Of a stretch of 64,000 nucleotides of DNA, positions 56,715-64,000 are shown in pieces. The stretch covers positions 1 to 64,000 of the forward strand of contig CAYVKA010000004.1 of the NCBI GenBank assembly GCA_964451925.1. Reading direction: 5' to 3'. The position numbers and the translations under genes are program-made. Below the pieces are notes generated by a model. It did not search any database, was not told the origin of the DNA, and saw only the letters and a list, made by a program, of their open reading frames with translations. Positions within the stretch are counted from its first letter, which is position 1; the number at the start of each line of letters is the position of its first letter. The DNA is from Nevskia sp964451925 (GTDB lineage: Bacteria; Pseudomonadota; Gammaproteobacteria; Nevskiales; Nevskiaceae).

Positions 56715-59700
56715 GCCTTCTTGCCTGGTTGCGGGCGCATCAGCGCTCGCTGCTGTTCCTGTGCGCGCTGCTCGCCGTCGGCGGCGCCGCCACGGTGTTG
56801 CGCCTGCCGGTGGCGCTGTTCCCCGACGTGCAGTTTCCGCGGGTGGTGGTGTCGTTCGACGCCGGCGACCGGCCCGCCGACCAGATGGTGCTGCAGGTGA
56901 CGCGGCCGGCGGAGGAAGCGGTGCGCCGGGTGGCAGGGGTGCGCGACGTGCGCTCGGAAACCACCCGCGGCAGCGCCGATATTTCGATCACGTTCGACTG
57001 GGGCAGCGACATGCGCCGGGCCGCGCTGGAGCTCAATGCCGCCCTGTCGCAGGTGCTGCCGGCGATGCCGGCGGGCACCACGCTCGACCTGCGGCGCATG
57101 GACCCGACGGTCTTTCCGATCCTGGCCTACAGCATCAATTCCGACACGGTGTCCCTGCCCCGCCTCACCGACCTCGCCACTTATCAGCTGCGCCCGATCC
57201 TCTCCGCCGTACCCGGCGTGGCGCGGGTGCAGGTGGTGGGCGGCGCGCAGGATGAATACCACGTCGACGCCGACCCGCTGCGCATGGCCGCCTTCGGCGT
57301 CAGCCTGCAGGACGTGGTCAAGGCAGTCGGCGCCGCCAACGTGATCAGCGCGGTGGGGCGCCTGGAAGAGAACTACAAGCTGTACCTGGTGGTGGAGAAC
57401 ACCCAGCTCGGCGAGGCGCAGAGCATCGGCGACGTGGTGCTGAAGAGCGGCGCCGACGGACAGGTGCGGGTGCGCGACGTGGCCACGGTGTCCAGGTCCA
57501 TCACGCCGATGTGGACCCATGTCACCGCCGATGGCCATGAGGCGGTGCTGTTCAACATCTACCAGCAGCCGGACGGCAACAGCGTGCAGATCGCCGATAC
57601 GGTGAAGGGCCGGCTGGCAGCGCTGGGCGCACAGCTGCCGCCCGGCGTGCACATCGCCAACTGGTACGACCAATCCGACCTGGTGCAAAGCTCCGCCGGC
57701 AGCGTGCGCGACGCCATCCTGATCGGCATCTTGCTGGCCGGCGTGGTGCTGTATGTGTTCCTGCGCAACGCCCGCATCATGCTGGTCACCATGATCGTGG
57801 TGCCGGCGGTCATCGCCATCACCGTGCTGTTGATGGGTGTGTTCGGCATGAGCTTCAACATCATGACCCTCGGCGGCATCGCGGCGGCGGTGGGGTTGAT
57901 CATCGACGACATCGTGGTGATGCTGGAGCACCTGTTCCGGCGCATCGAGGAAAACGGCGGGCAGGACATGCTGGCGCGCATCGAGACTGCGGCCTGGGAA
58001 TTCACCCGGCCGCTGATGGCCTCCAGCGCCTCGACCCTGGTGATCTTCGTGCCCCTGGCTTTCCTTAGCGGCATCACCGGCGCCTTCTTCAAGGCACTGT
58101 CAATGACCATGGTGATCGGCCTGGTGGTGTCGTTCCTGATGACCTGGCTGGTGGTGCCGCTGATCGCCGAGAAGCTGCTGCTGCGCAGCGCGGTGCACCG
58201 GCGCGAGGGCAAGGCCTTCACCGGCCGATACGAAGCGCTGCTGTCGCGGGCGCTAGCGCGGCCCTGGCTGGTGCTGGTTGGCCTGGTGCCGCTGGTCATC
58301 GTCGGCGCCATCGCTTTCAGCCGTGTCGGCTCCGGCTTCATGCCGGCCATGGACGAGGGCGGCTTCGTGCTCGACTACCGCGCCGTGCCGGGCACTTCCC
58401 TGGCCGAGACCAACCGGCTGCTGCTGCAGGTGGAGGACATCCTGCGGGCCAACCCCAACGTCGATACCTATTCGCGCCGCACCGGGCTGCAGCTCGGCGG
58501 CGGCATCACCGAGTCGTTCGAAGGCGACTTCTTCGTGCGCCTCAAGGCCAAGGGCCGCGAGCCGATCGAGGACGTCATGAGCGAGGTGCGCGGCGAAGTC
58601 GAGAAGAAGGTGCCGGGCCTGGACATCGAGCTGGCGCAGCTGATGGAAGACCTGATCGGCGACCTCATCTCGGTGCCGCAGCCGATCGAGATCAAGCTCT
58701 ATTCCGACGATGCAGCGCAGCTCGCCGCCACCGCGCGCAAGGTGGCGGCGGCGATCGCCCGCACCAGCGGCGTGGTCGACATCCGTGACGGCATCAACCC
58801 CGCAGGCGATGCCATAGAACTGCATGTCGACCGCGCCAGGGCGGCACTGGAAGGGGTCGATGCCGACACCATCTCCAAGGCGGTCAGCGACGCCCTGGCC
58901 GGTGCCGTGGCCACGGAAATACCCGCCGGCCCGAAGATCGTTGGCGTGCGCGTATGGCTGCCGACCTCGGCGCGCGACGCGCAGCGCAAGCTGGCCAAGC
59001 TGCCGATCACCGCAGCCGATGGCCACCTGGTGCTGCTCGACCGCGTCGCCAGCTTCGAGACGGTCAGCGGCCAGCCGCAGATCACGCGTGAAAATCTCAA
59101 GCGCATGGACGCAGTCACCGCCCGCATCAGCGGGCGCGACCTGGGCTCGACCATCGCCGATCTGCAGAAGGTATTGCGGCAGCCAGGCCTGATCCCCCGC
59201 GGCATCTACTTCGAGCTGGGCGGCTTGTACCAGCAGCAGCAGATCGCCTTCCGCGGCCTGATGATCGTGCTGGCTTCGGCCATCGCGCTGGTGTTCCTGC
59301 TGCTGCTGTTCCTGTTCGAGAGCTTCATCACGGCGGCGGTGATCCTGGCGATCCCGCTGCTGTCGCTGTCGGCGGTGTTCATCGGCCTGTGGCTGACCCG
59401 GATCGAGCTGAATATCTCAGCGATGATGGGCATGACCATGATCGTCGGCCTGGTGACCGAAATCGCGATCTTCTATTTCTCGGAATACGAAGCCGTGTCG
59501 CAGCATGTGGGCATTCGTGAAGCCCTGATCCAGACCGGCCACAATCGCGCCAGGCCGATCCTGATGTCGGCGCTGGCGGCGATCCTGACACTGCTGCCGC
59601 TGGCCCTGTCGATCGGCTCCGGCGCCTCGATGCAGCAGCCGCTGGCCATCGCCATCGTCTCCGGAATGATCCTGGCCGTGCCGCTGGTGCTGCTGGTGAT

Positions 59701-59749
59701 GCCGGTGCTGTTCTTTGTGACGCGCCGGCGATCCGCCGCGTCGGCCTAG
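56711..59749 (+). CDS. RND efflux pump permease
   Basis: The 1,012-residue inner-membrane protein has twelve membrane helices and two periplasmic loops. TM4 has A-A-V-G-L-I-I-D-D-I-V-V-M-L-E-H with the proton-relay Asp pair. This differs from CusA-type metal pumps, so a HAE-like or unassigned substrate class is likely. It overlaps the adaptor by 4 bp. The divergent QseB-like regulator suggests control by that two-component system. Confidence 0.95.
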   Translation: MSLLAWLRAHQRSLLFLCALLAVGGAATVLRLPVALFPDVQFPRVVVSFDAGDRPADQMVLQVTRPAEEAVRRVAGVRDVRSETTRGSADISITFDWGSDMRRAALELNAALSQVLPAMPAGTTLDLRRMDPTVFPILAYSINSDTVSLPRLTDLATYQLRPILSAVPGVARVQVVGGAQDEYHVDADPLRMAAFGVSLQDVVKAVGAANVISAVGRLEENYKLYLVVENTQLGEAQSIGDVVLKSGADGQVRVRDVATVSRSITPMWTHVTADGHEAVLFNIYQQPDGNSVQIADTVKGRLAALGAQLPPGVHIANWYDQSDLVQSSAGSVRDAILIGILLAGVVLYVFLRNARIMLVTMIVVPAVIAITVLLMGVFGMSFNIMTLGGIAAAVGLIIDDIVVMLEHLFRRIEENGGQDMLARIETAAWEFTRPLMASSASTLVIFVPLAFLSGITGAFFKALSMTMVIGLVVSFLMTWLVVPLIAEKLLLRSAVHRREGKAFTGRYEALLSRALARPWLVLVGLVPLVIVGAIAFSRVGSGFMPAMDEGGFVLDYRAVPGTSLAETNRLLLQVEDILRANPNVDTYSRRTGLQLGGGITESFEGDFFVRLKAKGREPIEDVMSEVRGEVEKKVPGLDIELAQLMEDLIGDLISVPQPIEIKLYSDDAAQLAATARKVAAAIARTSGVVDIRDGINPAGDAIELHVDRARAALEGVDADTISKAVSDALAGAVATEIPAGPKIVGVRVWLPTSARDAQRKLAKLPITAADGHLVLLDRVASFETVSGQPQITRENLKRMDAVTARISGRDLGSTIADLQKVLRQPGLIPRGIYFELGGLYQQQQIAFRGLMIVLASAIALVFLLLLFLFESFITAAVILAIPLLSLSAVFIGLWLTRIELNISAMMGMTMIVGLVTEIAIFYFSEYEAVSQHVGIREALIQTGHNRARPILMSALAAILTLLPLALSIGSGASMQQPLAIAIVSGMILAVPLVLLVMPVLFFVTRRRSAASA

Positions 59750-60043
59750 GAACCTTTTGAGCCGATGGCCCGACCGCTGTTGCTTTGCCGCTTGTTCCCG
59801 GCAGCGCGCCTTGGAGGCGGGCTATGTCAGCTGGAATTCAGCTTTCATACAGGCGTGGTTCAGAATGACGCTTCAGTATGGAAGCATAAGCAGATCGCTG
59901 GTCCGCAAACAGGAATCGGTGAGCGAGGAGACATGCCACTACAGTACCCTTGCGGGCGCTCGACGCCACGCCCTACGGCGGGCCGTTCCGGCCCGCCTGC
60001 ATCCTCTTCGATCCGATCCAATCCTGACCTGCGCCATCCACCC

Positions 60044-61150
60044 ATGCCAATGAAACGCCTGCGCAAATACCTGGCTGGCCCGGCGGTGGCATACTCCCTG
60101 CTGGCCTGCGCCGTGCAGGCGCATGCCGATGCCCGGGCCCAACTCCCCGCGTACCAGCCGGAACAACAGGTGTCCGGAACCATACGCAATTTCGGCTTCG
60201 GCCTTGGCGGCGTGCTGAAGGAATGGGAGGACGGGTTTCACCAGGTGCAGCCCGGCGTGCGCTTCGACGACAGGCTGCCCACCAGCGATGCTGCGATTCC
60301 GGCACTGGTGACCGGCGTGGCGGACCTGGCGCCGGACGGCGGTGAGGCGACTCTCACCGAGAACCTGTCCTTCTTCGAGGTCTACGGCTACATGCCGACC
60401 GCGGTTACGGTCGCATCGGGGGCCTTCGACGTCGAGGGCAAATCCAATGGCCCGGTGGTCTTTGTCAGCAAGGACAACCCGATCTCCAGACTCACCCTGC
60501 AGCAACTCGACGGGATCTTCGGCGCGCAGCGCACCGCGGGAATGCGCGGCTTCCAGTGGGCGCCGTCGGACGGCCGCGACGCAACAGGCAGCATCCGCAC
60601 CTGGGAGCAGCTCGGCCTCGGCGGCGAATGGGCCGGCAAGCCGATCCAGACCTATGGCCACGCGCCGTCCGGGACCACCCGGTTTTTCCAGTGGAAGGTG
60701 CTGCACAACGGCGACAAGTGGAACGAGAACTACCGCGAATACGTCGAAACCGGCAGCAAGATGATCGCCGACGAGGACAAGGCACAGCAGTCGCTGGGCG
60801 CGCAGCACATGCTGCGCGACGAACTGGCGCAGAATCGCTACGGCATCGCCTGGACGGTGATGCCGCAGGCCAAGGGCGTGAGCGGCCTGAAGACGGTTGC
60901 GCTGGCCGCGCGCGAGGGCGGCCCCTACGTGATTCCTTCGAAGGAAAGCTTCGAGGACCGCAGCTATCCGCTGGTCCGCAATATCTACATCTTCCTCAAC
61001 CGCAAGCCGGGCACCGCGCTCGACCCCAAGCTGCGCGAGTTCCTGCGCTACGTCCTGAGCCGTGATGGACAGGACGCTGTCCGGCGCAACGGCAGTTATC
61101 TCCCCCTGCCCGCGGCTACGGCGGCCGAGGAACTGAGGAAGCTCGATTGA
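60044..61150 (+). CDS. PstS-like periplasmic binding protein
   Basis: The 368-residue precursor (from ATG 60044, or 60050) has a signal peptide ending V-Q-A-H-A-D-A. The mature part has features of phosphate-binding-type periplasmic proteins: G-V-A-D-L-A-P-D-G-G, F-V-S-K-D-N-P-I-S-R-L-T-L-Q-Q-L-D-G-I-F-G, and P-S-G-T-T-R-F-F. No ABC transporter genes are nearby, so it may be a stand-alone binding or sensory protein. It heads a run with the one- and two-repeat proteins. The 294 bases before it hold no recognisable gene. Confidence 0.8.
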   Translation: MPMKRLRKYLAGPAVAYSLLACAVQAHADARAQLPAYQPEQQVSGTIRNFGFGLGGVLKEWEDGFHQVQPGVRFDDRLPTSDAAIPALVTGVADLAPDGGEATLTENLSFFEVYGYMPTAVTVASGAFDVEGKSNGPVVFVSKDNPISRLTLQQLDGIFGAQRTAGMRGFQWAPSDGRDATGSIRTWEQLGLGGEWAGKPIQTYGHAPSGTTRFFQWKVLHNGDKWNENYREYVETGSKMIADEDKAQQSLGAQHMLRDELAQNRYGIAWTVMPQAKGVSGLKTVALAAREGGPYVIPSKESFEDRSYPLVRNIYIFLNRKPGTALDPKLREFLRYVLSRDGQDAVRRNGSYLPLPAATAAEELRKLD

Positions 61151-61203
61151 AGATTCACCGAACCCAGGGTCCGCTGCGACCCTTTCCACCCACAGAGGAA
61201 CCC

Positions 61204-61734
61204 GTGAAGAAACTATCCCTTACCGTTGGTGCCGCGCTGGTCGGCGGCTGCATGGCATTGACCGCGCCGGCGTTGCTGGCGGACGCGCCAGCCAAGAACT
61301 GGACCCCGCCGGCGCAGAAGATCTATGCCCAGGCGCTGGTGGACCAGACCATGGCCAAGCATCCCGAGTTGCTCAGCATGACCCTGCACGGCATTCCGCC
61401 GGGCCAGCAGGACACGTACACCATGTTCGCCGGCTCTTACCCGGACCGCGTTGGCAACCCGGACGATCCCGACGACATCGACGTCAGCAAGAAGGGCATC
61501 ACCATCCTCGATCCGCGCTGGAAACGGGTGAACGACAAGGACAAGAAGTTTGTTGTGCTGATGCCGCTGGAGGACGCCAGCCATGACAATGTCGGCCTGG
61601 TGGTCTATGCGTTCAAGAACCCGCCGAAGCCGGCCGGAATGGAACGGCACTATCTCGACGCGGCCACCAGGCTGCGCGACGGCCTGGCCGGCAAGATCAA
61701 GAGCTACGACGCGCTGTTCGACCCGGCGCACTGA
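61204..61734 (+). CDS. exported single-repeat relative of the three-repeat protein
   Basis: The 176-residue precursor starts at GTG 61204 after a GAGGA site and has a signal peptide ending A-L-L-A-D-A. The mature part is one unit of the family seen at 39122: K-I-Y-A-Q-A-L-V-D-Q-T-M-A-K-H-P-E-L-L matches the first unit of that protein nearly residue for residue, but the S-N-I-G-R-I-G-K-K motif is replaced by S-Y-P-D-R-V-G-N. It should be periplasmic. Function unknown. Confidence 0.78.
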   Translation: MKKLSLTVGAALVGGCMALTAPALLADAPAKNWTPPAQKIYAQALVDQTMAKHPELLSMTLHGIPPGQQDTYTMFAGSYPDRVGNPDDPDDIDVSKKGITILDPRWKRVNDKDKKFVVLMPLEDASHDNVGLVVYAFKNPPKPAGMERHYLDAATRLRDGLAGKIKSYDALFDPAH

Positions 61735-61853
61735 TCGCCGGCTTTGCCCGCAGGACCGGGCCGTCCCAGGCCCGGTCCGTTCTTCATTGCCCTCAGGGCC
61801 GGTTTTCGGGGCAGTACGCCGCGGCAGCCGGCCGACTCCGGAGCCGCCCCACT

Positions 61854-62726
61854 ATGTTCAAGTACACTATCCGCCTCGGCTTGCTGGCGTTGCTGCCCGC
61901 CGCCGCGCCCGCGGACGCCCAGGTGCCATTGAAGATCTACGGCCAGGAACTGGTCGATCGCGCGCTCGCCGCTGACCGTGACCTGCTGGTGATCCTGGTG
62001 CGCGCCACGCCGCCCGCCACTGCCGGCAGCGTGGTCATCGCCTCGAATATCGGCCAGATCGGCAGCCCAGCCGGCAAGGACGAACTGCAGGCCGTCGCTG
62101 GCGGCAAGACCGCCTCGGTGATGCTGCCCGGCGGCACCGCCCTCAAAGTCGACCTGCCCCTGCTCGACGTGGTCGGCGAGACCATCGGAGCGCTGACTGT
62201 GGAATGGGCATTTCACCCGGGCAGCGACGTGGCGGCACTCACGCACAAAACCGAGCAGTTCCGCGACGGACTTTCCCGGCGCATTCTCAATGCCGCGAAC
62301 CTGTTCGACCCGTTCCCGTTCGTGCCGGCCGCCACCACGCGGACCAGGGCGCAGAAGCTGGTCGACGAAATGCAGGCCACCCATCCCGAGGTCGAAGTGC
62401 TGGCGTTGCGCGGCCGCATCGGCGCGTCCGGGGAACTGGTCCTGCTCGGCTCAACTTTCGGACGCCACGGCAAGGCGGCGGATCAGGACGACCTCAAAGT
62501 ACTGGCCGCCACGGCACCGGCGACCGGCGTGTATTCCAACGGCAAGCGCTTCGGCATCGACCTGCCCCTGCACGATGGCCAGGGCCTTGCGGTGGGGACC
62601 ATGAACGTCGGCTACGCCTATCAAGCCGGTACGGATACCGGAGCCCTGGTGGCACAGTCCCTGAAGCTGCGGGAGGAGATCCAGCGCCGCCTTGATGCCG
62701 GTCCCCTGGACGCACTGGACCCGTAA
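61854..62726 (+). CDS. exported two-repeat relative of the three-repeat protein
   Basis: The 290-residue precursor has a signal peptide ending A-P-A-D-A-Q. Two units follow (starting near residues 26 and 160). The first keeps I-Y-G-Q-E-L-V-D-R and A-S-N-I-G-Q-I-G; the second keeps A-Q-K-L-V-D-E-M-Q-A-T-H-P-E-V and G-S-T-F-G-R-H-G-K-A-A-D-Q-D-D. It lies 119 bases after the one-unit gene. Together with the gene at 39122 it makes a one-, two- and three-unit series in one region. Confidence 0.78.
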   Translation: MFKYTIRLGLLALLPAAAPADAQVPLKIYGQELVDRALAADRDLLVILVRATPPATAGSVVIASNIGQIGSPAGKDELQAVAGGKTASVMLPGGTALKVDLPLLDVVGETIGALTVEWAFHPGSDVAALTHKTEQFRDGLSRRILNAANLFDPFPFVPAATTRTRAQKLVDEMQATHPEVEVLALRGRIGASGELVLLGSTFGRHGKAADQDDLKVLAATAPATGVYSNGKRFGIDLPLHDGQGLAVGTMNVGYAYQAGTDTGALVAQSLKLREEIQRRLDAGPLDALDP

Positions 62727-62844
62727 CCCGCTCCGGGCTTTCATGGGGTGCGACGGCGCCCGCCGCCCTCTGCGCAGTCCCGCCCTGACACCCCGCCGGC
62801 GCGGTGTTTGGTGCAGCGCGGCGAGGATGCCCGGCGGGCCTGGC

Positions 62845-64000
62845 TTACCGCGTAGCCGACTGCTGTAGGTTCGGGGCTTCCGCCTCGGCCTCGGACGCCG
62901 CATCCGACCCGCCGGCGAGCTGGCTGCGCAGCTGCGCCAGGTCCAGTTCATTTTCCCAGCGCGCGACGACGATGGTGGCGACGCCATTGCCGATCATGTT
63001 GGTCAAGGCGCGGGCCTCGCTCATGAAACGGTCGATGCCGAGGATCAAGGCCAGGCCGGCGACCGGCACCGAGGGCACCACTGCCAGGGTGGCGGCCAGG
63101 GTGATGAAGCCGGCGCCGGTGACGCCGGAAGCGCCCTTGGAGGTGAGCATGGCCACGCCGAGCAGCGTCAGCTCCTGGGTCAGGCTCAGTTCGACGTTGA
63201 GTGCCTGGGCGACGAACAGCGCCGCCATGGTCAGGTAGATGTTGGTGCCGTCGAGATTGAAGGAATAGCCGCTGGGCACCACCAGGCCGACCACCGACCT
63301 GGAACAGCCCAGGCGCTCCAGCTTCTGCATCAGCGGCACCAGCGCCGATTCCGACGACGAGGTGCCCAGCACCAGCAGCAGCTCCTCGCGCAGGTAGCGC
63401 ACGAAGCGCAGGATGCTGAAGCCGGTGAGCCGTGCCACCGCGCCGAGCACCAGCAGCACGAACAGCACGCAGGCCAGGTAGAAGCAGCCCATCAGCTTGA
63501 GCAGGGGGCCGAGGCTGTCGATGCCGTACTTGCCGATGGTGAAAGCCATGGCGCCGCCGGCGCCGATCGGCGCCAGCTTCATCACCAGGCCCACCATGCC
63601 GAAGAAGGCCTTGGAGGCGGACTCGAACAGTTCCAGCACCGGCGCGCCGGCCCTGCCCAGGCGCGACAAGGCGATGCCGAACAGTACCGCCACCAGCAGC
63701 ACCTGGAGCAGGTCGCCGCCGCCGGCGAAGGCGTCGCTGAAGGTCTTGGGAATGATATGGAGCAGGAACTCCACCGTGGTCTGGCTCTGCGCCTGCCTGG
63801 CGTAGCTGGCCACCGCGCCGGCGTCGAGCGTAGCGGGATTAACGTTGAAGCCGGCGCCGGGCTTGAGCACATTGACCACCAGCAGGCCGATGGCCAGGGC
63901 GAAGGTGGAGACCACCTCGAAATACAGCAGGCTCTTGGCACCGACCCGCCCGACTTTCTTCACGTCGGCCGCGCCGGCGATGCCGAGCACCACGGTGAGG
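62845..64000 (-). CDS. DctA-type dicarboxylate/amino acid:cation symporter (partial)
   Basis: The reading frame is open to the window end, so the N-terminus is missing. The visible part has DAACS signatures: the Ser-rich hairpin L-G-T-S-S-S-E-S-A-L-V-P, the N-L-D-G-T-N-I-Y motif, and L-T-S-K-G-A-S-G-V-T-G-A-G-F. DctA proteins take up succinate, fumarate and malate; GltP-type relatives take up glutamate/aspartate. The L-G-T-S-S-S-E-S form is typical of DctA. It fits the malic enzyme and the 2HCT transporter of the region. It converges with the two-repeat gene. Confidence 0.93.
   Translation of the reverse strand, partial: LTVVLGIAGAADVKKVGRVGAKSLLYFEVVSTFALAIGLLVVNVLKPGAGFNVNPATLDAGAVASYARQAQSQTTVEFLLHIIPKTFSDAFAGGGDLLQVLLVAVLFGIALSRLGRAGAPVLELFESASKAFFGMVGLVMKLAPIGAGGAMAFTIGKYGIDSLGPLLKLMGCFYLACVLFVLLVLGAVARLTGFSILRFVRYLREELLLVLGTSSSESALVPLMQKLERLGCSRSVVGLVVPSGYSFNLDGTNIYLTMAALFVAQALNVELSLTQELTLLGVAMLTSKGASGVTGAGFITLAATLAVVPSVPVAGLALILGIDRFMSEARALTNMIGNGVATIVVARWENELDLAQLRSQLAGGSDAASEAEAEAPNLQQSATR

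Overview
The window is GC-rich chromosomal DNA of a gammaproteobacterium. The block lipoprotein–dapA–gcvR–bcp (6.4–8.8 kb) has the gammaproteobacterial bamC–dapA–gcvR–bcp order. A DksA with a lysine/alanine-rich N-terminal stretch, EpmA, intergenic GGGAATCGGG-type and CTCTCGC repeats and large TonB-dependent transport genes suggest the Xanthomonadales/Nevskiales branch. That placement is inference; no rRNA or marker gene fixes it.

0–15 kb is mostly housekeeping: a TetR regulator, a PAS–LuxR regulator, two lipoprotein hydrolases (M28-like peptidase and lipase), tRNA-Ser(GGA), a BamC-like lipoprotein, dapA, gcvR, bcp, a PIN–PhoH protein, a TSUP permease, epmA, and a DksA locus split across two frames at a run of ten A. 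An IS630 element (13999–15097) lies directly beside a 112-bp MITE that has partial relatives at 61–226 and 2152–2192. 15.2–22 kb is an RND efflux operon (pump, adaptor, outer-membrane factor, GntR regulator) with a palindrome inside its promoter.

22–34 kb is the most unusual part. A lower-GC operon (small membrane protein, membrane-anchored sulfatase-like enzyme, sulfotransferase) is split by an 8,660-bp transposon at 23070–31729. The transposon has perfect 23-bp terminal inverted repeats and a perfect 8-bp target duplication (TCAAGGAA). It encodes an IS1595-type transposase and about thirteen cargo genes: a CoiA-like zinc protein, a putative PD-(D/E)xK-like protein, an XRE regulator with tandem operators, a Sel1 protein and several unknowns. 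It also carries a tRNA with a leucine-type body, oversized variable arm and UGG (proline) anticodon. Removing the element and one duplication restores one 661-codon reading frame.

34–64 kb looks like an organic-acid uptake and envelope region: malic enzyme (maeB), two secreted beta-propellers, a three-repeat secreted protein, a two-component system, a TonB–ExbB–ExbD–X–ExbD–TPR operon ending in a 2-hydroxycarboxylate transporter, a TonB-dependent receptor, a second two-component system, an OMF–adaptor–RND operon, a PstS-like binding protein, one- and two-repeat relatives of the three-repeat protein, and a DctA-type symporter cut by the window end. Direct repeats with 11-bp period (CTGAAT-like half sites) upstream of several of these units suggest a common QseB/PmrA-type regulon.
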